64,000 nucleotides of DNA from Cutibacterium equinum (GTDB lineage: Bacteria > Actinomycetota > Actinomycetes > Propionibacteriales > Propionibacteriaceae): assembly GCF_028021195.1 (NCBI RefSeq), contig NZ_CP115668.1, positions 2,418,001 through 2,482,000 of the forward strand, given 5' to 3'. The position numbers were made by a program, and so were the translations under genes. The notes under the pieces were generated by a model. It did no database searches and was not told where the DNA came from. It saw only the letters and a list, made by a program, of their open reading frames with translations. Of this stretch, positions 56,588-64,000 are shown in pieces. Numbering within the stretch: the stretch's first letter is position 1; each line of letters starts with the position of its first letter.

Positions 56588-57502
56588 TCACTTTGACAAT
56601 ATGTCGATAAGTCGCTCTAACTCTTCATTGTCGTTGAACGCCATAGTGATGGTGCCCCGACCGTTCTTCCGGTTCACCTTGACCACGGTACGGAAGCGCT
56701 GGGACAGTTCATCCCCCAACTTCGCAGCCTCCGTGTCCCTGCCAGGCTTTTTACGCTGATGAGGCTTGACGTCGGTGGTGTCGTCCAGCGTCTGCCGTAC
56801 AAGCTCTTCGGTCGCGCGCACTGACAGACCTTCTTCGACAACGCGGTCGGCAATGGTCCCCTGGAGGTCAGGATCTCCCAGTGACAATAGAGGGCGAGCG
56901 TGTCCGGCAGTGATATCACCCTCAAGCAATCGCTTCTGAACCGGTGCGCTCAGCTTGAGCAGTCGGATCGTGTTGGCAATCTGCGAACGAGAACGCTGGA
57001 CCCGCTCAGACAGCTCTTCCTGAGTACAGCCAAAATCATTGAGCATCTGCTCGTAAGCCGCAGCTTCCTCCAACGGATTGAGCTGGACACGATGGAGGTT
57101 CTCGAGCAGGGCATCTCGCAGCATGTCCTGACTGGCTGTCGTGCGTACAATCGCGGGGATCGTCGGCAAACCGGCCTTTCGGGTGGCCCGCCATCGCCGC
57201 TCACCCATGACGAGTTCGTAGCCATCGTCCACAGGCGTGACGACCACCGGCTGCAAGACGCCCACTGTCTTGATCGATTCAGACAGCTCGGTCAGCTCAT
57301 CATCGTCGAAGATCTTGCGTGGCTGATGGCTGTTGGGCCTCACCTTGTCAACATCAATAAGTGCAAACGTGGATCCTTGGACTTGGTCGTTGCCAGTGTC
57401 GTTCCCGGAGTCTTCTGCTTGATCAAGGATCTCGTCATCAAGATCAGTCCTCTGGAAGAACTCCCCAAAACCGCGACCCAATCCGCTGTGCTTTGCTCCC
57501 AT
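56588..57502 (-). CDS. parB: Chromosome-partition protein ParB
   Basis: ParB is a CTP-dependent clamp that loads at parS and spreads to organise the origin region. The protein has the N-terminal ParA-interaction end GLGRGFGEFF, the CTP-binding motif GERRWR near residue 100 and ENLHRVQLNPLEEAAAY. The helix-turn-helix lies around TQEELSERVQRSRSQIANTIRLL, read in parts, and a C-terminal dimerisation domain ends ELERLIDILSK. ATG 57502 (304 residues) is preferred because GGGGAGG lies 7 bp upstream; GTG 57508 would overlap the parA stop by 4 bp. It is translationally coupled to parA. Confidence 0.96.
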   Translation of the reverse strand: MGAKHSGLGRGFGEFFQRTDLDDEILDQAEDSGNDTGNDQVQGSTFALIDVDKVRPNSHQPRKIFDDDELTELSESIKTVGVLQPVVVTPVDDGYELVMGERRWRATRKAGLPTIPAIVRTTASQDMLRDALLENLHRVQLNPLEEAAAYEQMLNDFGCTQEELSERVQRSRSQIANTIRLLKLSAPVQKRLLEGDITAGHARPLLSLGDPDLQGTIADRVVEEGLSVRATEELVRQTLDDTTDVKPHQRKKPGRDTEAAKLGDELSQRFRTVVKVNRKNGRGTITMAFNDNEELERLIDILSK

Positions 57503-57504
57503 CG

Positions 57505-58485
57505 TCACGCCTCCCCAGGAGTGTAGGTATCAGACTCACTGCGATGCTCATTAGAATCTGCAGCACATGCGTGCCGCTTGGCGAATTCCGCGGCGGCCTC
57601 ACGGTACGCGACTGCCCCGGCGGACTTCGGGTCGTACGTCAGGACACTACGGCTGTAACTCGGCGCTTCCGATATGCGAACAGACCGCGGAATCCGTGTC
57701 CTCATCGTTTCACGTGCAAAGTGGCTGCGAACCTCCTCGTCCACCTGCGTGGACAGCCTGGTCCTGCCGTCGAACATCGTCATAAGTATCGAACCAAGGC
57801 GTAGATCCTTGTTCATCGCCCGGCGGACGGCATCAATAGTGCGCATGAGCTGGGTGACGCCTTCGAGAGCGTAATACTCACATTGAATGGGCAGCAAGAC
57901 CTCGTCCGCTGCCACAAGTGCGTTGAGAGTTAGCAGGCCGAGAGACGGGGGGCAATCAACGATGATGTAGTCAACGTCGTGTGTCTTCAAGTACTTACGT
58001 AGCGCCTTCCTTAAACGACGCTCTCTCCCTCTCACATCAACGAGTTGAAGTTCTGCTCCAGAGAGATCAATCGTCGCCGGTACAACGTCAAGACCGGGTG
58101 CCTCCGGGCTATTTTGAGCGACTAGCGCCAGATCCTCTTCGTCGATGAGCACCTCGTAAGTACCGGGCGTACCTTCTTCGTGCTCGATCCCAAGGGCGGT
58201 CGAAGCATTCCCTTGGGGGTCAGCGTCGACCACGAGCACCTTAAGACCGCTCATAGCCAGGGCAACGGCAAAGTTGATTGCGGTCGTTGTCTTTCCCACT
58301 CCGCCCTTCTGATTGGCCACGACGATCGTCATCGGCGACGTCGGACGGGGGAGTGTCAATGGCACGGCCGATATCGTCGTGTCATCGCTGCAGTCGGCGG
58401 TTGGATCCGCTGCGTCAGGCACCTCAGGTCCATCAAAGGCCGCCCGCTTAGGTGCTCTGTCATAGATGGGGACCTCGTCGGTCAT
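57505..58485 (-). CDS. parA: Chromosome-partition ATPase ParA
   Basis: ParA is a deviant Walker ATPase that moves ParB-parS complexes along the nucleoid. The KGGVGKTTT Walker A motif is near residues 60-68, DADPQGNAS follows, and the Walker B region is YIIVDCPPSLG. An acidic N-terminal extension of about 50 residues precedes the ATPase fold. ATG 58485 is chosen because AAAGG lies 6 bp upstream; ATG 58491 sits directly on that site. Upstream are a parS site and a DnaA-box cluster. Confidence 0.96.
   Translation of the reverse strand: MTDEVPIYDRAPKRAAFDGPEVPDAADPTADCSDDTTISAVPLTLPRPTSPMTIVVANQKGGVGKTTTAINFAVALAMSGLKVLVVDADPQGNASTALGIEHEEGTPGTYEVLIDEEDLALVAQNSPEAPGLDVVPATIDLSGAELQLVDVRGRERRLRKALRKYLKTHDVDYIIVDCPPSLGLLTLNALVAADEVLLPIQCEYYALEGVTQLMRTIDAVRRAMNKDLRLGSILMTMFDGRTRLSTQVDEEVRSHFARETMRTRIPRSVRISEAPSYSRSVLTYDPKSAGAVAYREAAAEFAKRHACAADSNEHRSESDTYTPGEA
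57706..57721. other. Weak parS-like sequence inside parA
   Basis: The core GTTTCACGTG is intact but four of sixteen outer bases differ from consensus. It may be a weak ParB site or chance; codons for VRSHFARETMR account for it. Confidence 0.35.
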
Positions 58486-58515
58486 GCGCATCCTTTCAGT
58501 TGCGAGCGGGAGTGA

Positions 58516-58531
58516 TGTTCCACGTGAAACA
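58516..58531. other. parS site
   Basis: TGTTCCACGTGAAACA is a standard parS sequence, 31 bp upstream of the parA start. Confidence 0.9.
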
Positions 58532-58587
58532 CCGTTGCTCCGTCACTCTACCGGGCAGTGCTCCCGATCCAGAGAGATTCTTCTTTC

Positions 58588-58629
58588 TGTGGATAACTTC
58601 TTGTGTTGTCCACATGAAGCTGTGGACAA
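58588..58629. promoter_or_regulatory. Cluster of three DnaA boxes upstream of parA
   Basis: TGTGGATAA (58588-58596) is perfect. TTGTCCACA (58606-58614) and TGTGGACAA (58621-58629) are the common actinobacterial variant with one change. They alternate in orientation over 42 bp. The cluster is 100 bp upstream of parA and could link parAB expression to DnaA. Confidence 0.72.
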
Positions 58630-58639
58630 CTTCGCAGTC

Positions 58640-60062
58640 GTGGCAGTGCTGCGTCCTCTTCAGTCTTGGCCAAAAGACCTCGCATCCGATGACTCGTCGC
58701 CGTACTGCGGCTTCTAAGTCCGAAAACGCGGCCTTCTATGCTGAGGCTCACGTCCGATGACATGAGATCGCAATGCACACCAAGCGCCGGTCATGTATGT
58801 GATCATGGTTGACGGACTCGCCAGGGTCGACACTCGAGGCTTTTTCTCCATGGGGTTTCCTGTGTTCTGGACGTTATGACGGCGACCGCCACCTGGGGTT
58901 ATCTAGCATCGCGACCGAGGTCGAGGCACCTATGCCTACGATGGCAACGCTCCATGATCAGTTTTCATGCCACGCTAAGGGTTGCATCGAATGATCGTGC
59001 TAGGTCTACCACAGAAGACAGTTCGATCGCTTGGTCGGCTTGTGGCCCTAACTGTTGTGTTGACGGCTTCGATGGTCAGGAAGGCCGCCGCGGCTGTTGA
59101 CTTGTTCTTTCCCCCCTCGGGAGCACCGTTGCTACTGTCGTCCGCATCATTGCCGCTGGTCGATTAATCTTTCCGAGCGTTGTGACGATCTATCTGGTCC
59201 ATCACGTGTTCGGCCGTTGCGTTGGGGAGGACGAAGTGTGGCCAATGCGTTGCGGCTCTACGGCGACCAGTCTTGTGACGTACTCTCGATGAGCTCCACG
59301 GCACAATTCATCGCCATGCCAGGGACGACTCCTGACAATAACGCGTGCAATGTCCTAGCGAACAGACACGTGGAGTCCGTGACACGGTGTACGACAGATC
59401 GTCGTCCATGGCCTCCCACCGAACAGGAACCTAGGGCATTCGGAGCAGCACGACCACAAGATGACGGGATCAGTGGCCAACAACCAGTCCTGAACGTCCT
59501 CACAACCTCAAGGCAGTCGACACCTTCGTTCTAGCAGCTATGGTGTGCCCATCACACCGTGATTCGTGTTTCACGTGAAACAGCGCCGCTGCACCGTGGT
59601 CGGCCTGACGTTGAGTTGCCGAAGACTCTATAGACGCAACCGATATTTCCCTGGGTCACTTCCGACTCCGTGAACTTCGTTCGTTGCCCACTCATACCCG
59701 TCCGACGCCTGGCGTTGCCATCGGAGAACCGATCCGCTGGCGCCAACCTCGTCTTCGGCATGCCAGAGATAGCTGGGACATCACCTACCTGCATAGTTAG
59801 CCCCGTCCATTACGTTGACCATTACTCGCAACATGCTTGTAACAGCATGCCCGTTGGGAACACCGACGATCGCAAGCGCCACGAAACCTTATCGCCAGGC
59901 AACAATGATCATGAGCTCGCACCTGATGGGCGGCGTTGAGACAGATAGGATGCGAATCTCGGCGACATCCGGGTCACGGATCAGCCGGGCGCCATAAACG
60001 GACGGGGATATCCCCGTGAACAATCCTCACGACCAAATCTCATCGCTCAGGCACACGCCCTG
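58640..60062. other. 1.4-kb gene-free region between parA and rsmG
   Basis: No open frame here has convincing codon use, a ribosome-binding site or a recognisable family on either strand. The only signal I can name is the perfect parS at 59567-59582. Base composition appears more mixed than in neighbouring genes. I looked for jag, yidC, rnpA and rpmH remnants and saw none. Confidence 0.6.
59567..59582. other. parS site, perfect palindrome
   Basis: TGTTTCACGTGAAACA is the exact palindromic parS consensus, in the non-coding region between parA and rsmG. Confidence 0.93.
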
Positions 60063-60701
60063 TCACGCAGTCCCCGCGCGACGAACCCTTACCGCGCGCG
60101 TCACTTCTGACGATGGATCGGCGCGGACGAGAAGTACCTCAGCAGAAAAGTGACGCTTGGAAAGCTCCTTTCGCGCTTCAGCCACCTCGTCGTCGGCGGA
60201 CTGCCCCTTCAAGGCCAAAAGACAACCCGTCGTTTCGAACAAATTCGCCGTCCATCCAACAAGGGTCGCCAGCTTTGCAACCGCTCTTGACACGACGACG
60301 TCAACGGATATCCCTGCCGTTTCGGCGCGATCTCGCACAACCGTCACCCGATCGCCGAGGCCAAGCTCGTCGACAGCCTCTGTCAGAAAATTGGACCGGC
60401 GCAGCATTGGCTCGATGAGGGTCATGTCCAAGTCTGGTCGCAAAATCGCGAGTGGAATACCAGGCAAGCCTGCTCCGCTCCCAACGTCAGCTACTCGCGA
60501 TCCTTGCGGAATCAGGCTTTCCAAGGCTGCGCTGTTGAGGATGTGACGCTCCCACAGCCGATCAACCTCGCGGGGTCCAATCAATCCCCACTCGACTCCG
60601 CGAGTGGCCAATATATCGACATATCGTTTAATAGTTTTATATCTGTCGCCATATAGCCGTTCAGCAATCGGATCGTCAGTCACATGGATCATGTCAGACA
60701 T
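60063..60701 (-). CDS. rsmG: 16S rRNA (guanine-N7)-methyltransferase RsmG (GidB)
   Basis: The enzyme methylates G527 of 16S rRNA using S-adenosylmethionine; loss gives low-level streptomycin resistance in many bacteria. The 212-residue protein has [11 protein letters not shown], the SAM-binding motif [17 protein letters not shown] and VVSRAVAKL, all typical. Its first 30 codons are unusually A+T-rich (AGA, AAA, ATA, TAT in succession between about 60610 and 60660), unlike neighbouring genes. It is normally next to parA and jag-yidC; here it is isolated by long gaps on both sides. Confidence 0.95.
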   Translation of the reverse strand: MSDMIHVTDDPIAERLYGDRYKTIKRYVDILATRGVEWGLIGPREVDRLWERHILNSAALESLIPQGSRVADVGSGAGLPGIPLAILRPDLDMTLIEPMLRRSNFLTEAVDELGLGDRVTVVRDRAETAGISVDVVVSRAVAKLATLVGWTANLFETTGCLLALKGQSADDEVAEARKELSKRHFSAEVLLVRADPSSEVTRAVRVRRAGTA

Positions 60702-60880
60702 CCTGCCATCTCAACATTAGGTCGTGAGGGTTGCTCTCTCACTCATCACAATTCAAGCGCTCACTTGCCATTCGTCCAGCCCCAGAATCGTGGCTGCTCG
60801 TAACGCGCACGTGCCATCGGCTTGTGACGTGCACGTGCCTTCGGCCGCCGTCGGGATCCACCAGTGGGACTCGGCTTCGT

Positions 60881-60889
60881 TTATCCACA
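60881..60889 (+). promoter_or_regulatory. Perfect DnaA box
   Basis: TTATCCACA lies 180 bp upstream of rsmG in non-coding sequence. No second box was found nearby, so this region is not an obvious oriC. Confidence 0.55.
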
Positions 60890-62228
60890 GATGACGGCTC
60901 GTCTCAACCCCGTTCCGAACTCGGGTATCGGTTCAATGACACGCTGAATGGTCCCCGGTCGTCTCGTTTTCACCCATGTACGTTTTTCATCCTGGTGTGT
61001 CCACTCAGATGGATATCGGTCTCGACAACCTGGAATTAGTCACCAGCGGGTACCGTTACGTGGCTTTGTCAACGCTGGCCACCAGTGAGTATCTGATGAG
61101 CCATCGGCCTACGACACCATGATCACAACCATGAAGCACCCACAAACGACGGACGTGCACCGGCTGACTCTATGTCGCTCCGAGCTCGCGTCATCAGACT
61201 CGCCGCAGACGTGCGCAGTGCTCAAGTCGGGGGAGCGGTCACCACCGAATAAGTTGCCATCGGCTTTGAGCCACCCAGTCTTGAACAGTTAGCCCCCATG
61301 ATCAATTTCGGGTGGCCCCGGTCGAGATCATCTGGGGTGAGGTCCCGTGCCTCGTTGGAACCGGATGTCCCGCGTCGTCCGTTAGCTCCCGACCCTTCGC
61401 GTCGCTCCCACACGTCAACAGGCATCACGCCAGGAGAGACGGAGACGGAGACGGAAAATATGGAGAACTCGCTTCCGCACCTCAACGGGCATCAGGTATA
61501 AATAAGATACCGACGGTATTCAACAACTTGCACAGGACGGGTTCTCAGACATGTAGTTCATCGATCCATGTCACGTACCGTCACAACCGGCTTCAGTAGG
61601 ACACGGTGACGACGACACTCGTGGGCCCTGAAAACTCGCATTACGGTTTGGACTCGTAGATCCAAAGTCTTGGATTCGCGCTTCCAGACTCGCGCATCCA
61701 GGAGGCAGGGTTCCGTACTCACAGGTTCAAGTCCTGAAGACCGAGGACCATTCCCTGCACCGTACGGCAGGGTTCCGCACGCAGGATCGCATATTCACGG
61801 GTTCGAGACTCCTTCATTCGATACTCGCGAGTTGCGGACTCAGCATTACGCACTCAATCCGCTGGACTTACGGTTCCGGTTCAAGCTCGTACTCATCGTT
61901 TCGAACTCAGGGTTTCTTTAACGCATAGGACTCAACGGTTTCCCTCCAGGCACACGGTGGCGAACTGGTCTCCCTCCCCGCCCATCAAACTCAACTCTCG
62001 GGTGATATGTACAACCCCACACAACCTTGCCGATCCTTTCATCGCCGGCAAACATGTTCCCTGCAGCACTCACGGACACCGTTTGAAATTTCTTCACGTG
62101 ATGCAGCAAGCCATAGCTGTTGACCTGTCGACGCTTGAACACCCGCAGCGAAAGCTCACACTCGACGCGGACCAGATCCGTCAAGTAGGCCAAGACAATT
62201 CACACCTCGCTCAATCCCACTCAAGTCG

Positions 62229-62267
62229 GACCCACGCCCCACTCAACCCCGACCCACGCCCCACTCA
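62229..62267 (+). repeat. 17-bp direct repeat with related copies
   Basis: GACCCACGCCCCACTCA occurs exactly at 62229-62245 and 62251-62267 (22-bp period). Shorter versions of CCCACTCACGCC continue to about 62310. Almost no G is present on this strand. Confidence 0.75.
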
Positions 62268-62335
62268 CGCCCACTCACGCCTAGCGCAAGTCCTACTCAC
62301 GCCCCACTCGACCAGTAGTCCTTCACAAACTCCCA

Positions 62336-62351
62336 TGTTCCACGTGAAACG
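62336..62351. other. parS site (15/16 match)
   Basis: TGTTCCACGTGAAACG differs from the parS sequence at 58516 only in the last base. It lies 10 bp from an A+T-rich tract. Confidence 0.82.
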
Positions 62352-62360
62352 CCTTGCAGC

Positions 62361-62392
62361 TATATATCTGTTTATCGATATATATCTTAATC
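62361..62392. other. A+T-rich tract with inverted repeat next to parS
   Basis: Within 32 bp nearly all bases are A or T. ATATATC and GATATAT form an inverted repeat around TGTTTATC. In a genome of roughly 60% G+C this stands out and could be a duplex-unwinding or nucleoid-protein site. Confidence 0.5.
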
Positions 62393-62526
62393 TCTCCGAC
62401 GCTGGGAATCGGTCTGACAACTGGGCATCGGTCCTACAACCTGCCAGCGCCTCTCATCACTGAGGGGTTCTCATCGTTGCGCTCACAGGACTCGTCAACA
62501 CCATCGACACTTCACACACAGACCCC

Positions 62527-62607
62527 ACACATCAACGGCCCACGGCCCTATCAAGGGCCTACGACCCCACGCACCGAAGACCTAAGGCCTACACACATCA
62601 ACGGCCC
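62527..62607 (+). repeat. 15-bp direct repeat, 66 bp apart
   Basis: ACACATCAACGGCCC occurs exactly at 62527-62541 and 62593-62607. The sequence between has related GGCCTACGA / GGCCTACAC words, so the block looks like a degenerate tandem duplication. Confidence 0.75.
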
Positions 62608-62647
62608 CACACACAGACCCCCACCAAGGACCCGCGCCTGGGAGACA

Positions 62648-63676
62648 TCACTTCAGGCAAATCTCGTCAAAGGTTGCCGTCGTCATCCGAACGTTCACCG
62701 GCACTTCGTCGCCGACTTGGACAGGCTCTCCTGGCCCGCCGCAAAAGACCAACGAAGAATGCATGTGCGGAGGCTCCGCGAAGATCGGGTGCCGTCCCGC
62801 AATGGTGAAGGGGCTTCGTACCCGTCCGACCATATTCGCCACAGCTTCAGCCCCCCGTACGAGCCATCGCCGCACAGAATCAGCAGACATCGGCGCGGAC
62901 AAGGCCACGCCATGAGCCGTTCCTCCCGACACCACGACGATGTATCCGTCACGACGCGTCTTAATCCGGTGATAACCGACCGGCGTTGCCTTGGGCAGCC
63001 AATGCACGTCGAGCACCGTTCCCGTCACCCGGTATGCGTCAGCGTCACCCAGCCACAGTCGAGTCCCGACACGCATCCGCACCGGGACATCGAGTTCCTT
63101 CGACAACGTGATGTAGTCATCACAGCTGAGATGGGAAAACCAGATACCCCGGGACGCCAACGGATGGCGCATGACAATTCGCGCCATCTCGCGACCTTCG
63201 TTCAGCGTTGCCCTTGAGGGCCGGTGAACCGTCCATCCCCTCACGTTCAAACCGTCAAGATCCAGCGCTGCGACCTCATCTGCTCCCACACCGTGGCGAT
63301 GCATGGAGGTCTCCACCTCGACGAGGATGGGCGCGCTCGGAGCAAGGTCGCGCACAGCAGCCACGTCTTCGACCCGCGAGATCGTCGTGACAACCTTGGG
63401 ATCGCTCAACAACTCAGTGGCCACCTCGTCACCGGGTCGCCACGGGTTGAGGACGACGACATCCTTGTCCCAGCCATGCTCACGGACCGACGCCACCTCT
63501 TGGGCCACGCCAACGGCGATGACATCGACACCCAGGCGCTGAGACTCCTGCACCGTCAATGCGTGTCCAAATCCGTACCCATTTCCCTTGGTTACTGGCA
63601 CGATACCGGGGCAGGAGGCAACGAATGCGGCCAGATGGTTGTGCCAGCGTTGCTCATCAACCGTGAGTTTGAGCAT
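62648..63676 (-). CDS. Alanine racemase-family PLP protein
   Basis: The 342-residue protein has the alanine racemase N-terminal PLP region, VTKGNGYGFGHAL, with the PLP lysine at about residue 30. It also has MHRHGV and a C-terminal beta domain, including YIVVVSGGTAHGVAL and VGDEVPVNV. The standard (A)VVKANAYGHG is altered to VTKGNGYGFG, and the second half of the C-terminal domain lacks the usual catalytic-Tyr context, so racemase activity is not certain. It begins 1 bp after the FemAB-type gene and is co-transcribed. The pairing suggests a role in peptidoglycan cross-bridge building or precursor supply. Confidence 0.78.
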   Translation of the reverse strand: MLKLTVDEQRWHNHLAAFVASCPGIVPVTKGNGYGFGHALTVQESQRLGVDVIAVGVAQEVASVREHGWDKDVVVLNPWRPGDEVATELLSDPKVVTTISRVEDVAAVRDLAPSAPILVEVETSMHRHGVGADEVAALDLDGLNVRGWTVHRPSRATLNEGREMARIVMRHPLASRGIWFSHLSCDDYITLSKELDVPVRMRVGTRLWLGDADAYRVTGTVLDVHWLPKATPVGYHRIKTRRDGYIVVVSGGTAHGVALSAPMSADSVRRWLVRGAEAVANMVGRVRSPFTIAGRHPIFAEPPHMHSSLVFCGGPGEPVQVGDEVPVNVRMTTATFDEICLK

Positions 63677-63677
63677 G

Positions 63678-64000
63678 TCAGCGTCTCTTCATGTAGAGGT
63701 CAAATGCCTTGTACAGGATCGGATTGATCGGCTTGTCCCATTCTCCCGGGAAGGCCACCGCTTGGCCGCCGCTACCGACCTTGAATTGGATAAGCCCAAT
63801 TTCGGGGTCATCGGAAGCCACACCAGCAACAATGCCGCGCATGTCATACACAGCGCATCCTGCGTCATTGGCAGCCCGGATCATGGCCCATTGAATCGCA
63901 TTGGACCCACGCACCTCACGCTTGGCCGTGGTCGATGCACCATAGGAGTACCAGGCGTGCTCACCGACGGTGACGAAAGTCGTTGCGGCGACGACATCGC
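63678..64000 (-). CDS. FemAB/FemX-type peptidoglycan cross-bridge transferase, C-terminal part
   Basis: FemABX proteins add amino acids from aminoacyl-tRNA to lipid II to build the interpeptide bridge. The visible 107 codons carry the conserved C-terminal half of the second acyltransferase-like domain: FVTVGEHAWYSYGAST, EVRGSNAIQWAMIR and FKVGSGGQAVAFPGEWDKPI. The start lies beyond the right edge. The gene is followed at once by the alanine-racemase-like gene. Confidence 0.87.
   Translation of the reverse strand, partial: DVVAATTFVTVGEHAWYSYGASTTAKREVRGSNAIQWAMIRAANDAGCAVYDMRGIVAGVASDDPEIGLIQFKVGSGGQAVAFPGEWDKPINPILYKAFDLYMKRR

Larger units (their letters stand above)
60702..62647. other. 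1.9-kb gene-free region between rsmG and the racemase gene
   Basis: No supported gene is present on either strand. The region holds one perfect DnaA box, an imperfect parS, a 32-bp A+T-rich tract and blocks of short direct repeats, each listed separately. It also has a repeated GCAGGGTTCCG at about 61709 and 61790, and two CACGTGCC-TCGG copies at 60809 and 60833. The usual neighbours of rsmG are missing. Bases 61620-61920 show loosely repeated GACTC-type words. Confidence 0.6.

Noticed and set aside
58982-59534. Small plus-strand open frames between parA and rsmG
   Set aside because: They lack ribosome-binding sites, high third-position G+C and any family resemblance; one has a short hydrophobic stretch only by chance composition.
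61725-61760. tRNA-like T-arm (GTTCAAGTC) in the rsmG-racemase gap
   Set aside because: A 4/5-bp T-stem is possible but no acceptor, D or anticodon arm can be built around it.
62229-62607. CRISPR array
   Set aside because: The repeats are short, unevenly spaced and degenerate; there are no uniform spacers and no cas genes.
60702-62647. Chromosomal oriC in the gap beyond rsmG
   Set aside because: Only one DnaA box is present and dnaA/dnaN are absent. Actinobacterial origins usually have many boxes between dnaA and dnaN.

Overview
The window looks like a high-G+C actinobacterial chromosome from the family Propionibacteriaceae, most likely a Cutibacterium or close relative. The main reasons are a large protein resembling the pyrophosphate-dependent PEP carboxykinase known from propionibacteria, a glpF-glpK pair with a SorC-type regulator, actinobacterial gene order around pcnB, parB, parA and rsmG, and actinobacterial parS sites. 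The right third is origin-proximal: parB-parA, four good parS-like sites plus one weak one, and clusters of DnaA boxes. dnaA itself and the usual jag, yidC, rnpA and rpmH genes are not present.

Layout. 1-5.3 kb: sugar nucleotidyltransferase, GHMP (galactokinase-like) kinase and phosphohexomutase on the minus strand, a membrane protein, and a DUF559/AbiEi-like protein. 5.3-7.1 kb: fumC with an inverted pair of perfect DnaA boxes upstream and a strong terminator. 7.2-11.9 kb: a sugar ABC importer (lipoprotein binding protein, two permeases) divergent from a LacI repressor with a 14-bp palindromic operator. 11.9-17.2 kb: SUFU-domain protein, MscS channel, a decayed ABC ATPase, glycerate kinase, a tiny membrane protein and the CCA-adding enzyme. 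17.2-21.3 kb: a DUF6049-type envelope protein and a pseudokinase with a discoidin-like C-terminus; murJ, usually part of this neighbourhood, is not between them. 21.3-31.7 kb: glpK, glpF, sorC, an HtrA protease, trxB, an RluA-type pseudouridine synthase, osmC and trxA. 31.7-33.7 kb: transketolase with a second SorC regulator.

34-47.3 kb is a sugar-acid region with extensive gene decay. It holds a 5' remnant of ribulokinase (araB), an M81 (MlrC-like) peptidase, and then a glucuronide locus. On the minus strand are lacI, uxaC, uxuB and uxuA; on the plus strand are a GPH symporter, a GH31 glycosidase and beta-glucuronidase (uidA). uxaC and the GH31 gene are each split by a frameshift, and uxuB has one in-frame TAG at codon 77. 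The importer, uidA, uxuA and the repressor are intact. As written, the cell could import and cleave glucuronides but the route from glucuronate to 2-keto-3-deoxygluconate would be interrupted.

47.4-58.5 kb: probable PPi-type PEP carboxykinase, an FhuF-like iron reductase, a GNAT-like protein, an aminotransferase, a D-Ala-D-Ala ligase homologue, SURF1, a DUF3817 protein, parB and parA. 58.5-62.6 kb is unusually gene-poor: rsmG is the only gene, flanked by 1.6 kb and 1.9 kb of non-coding sequence carrying parS sites, DnaA boxes, an A+T-rich tract and short direct repeats. The window ends with an alanine-racemase-like gene and the 3' part of a FemAB-type transferase gene. All functional calls are by eye; no database search was run.
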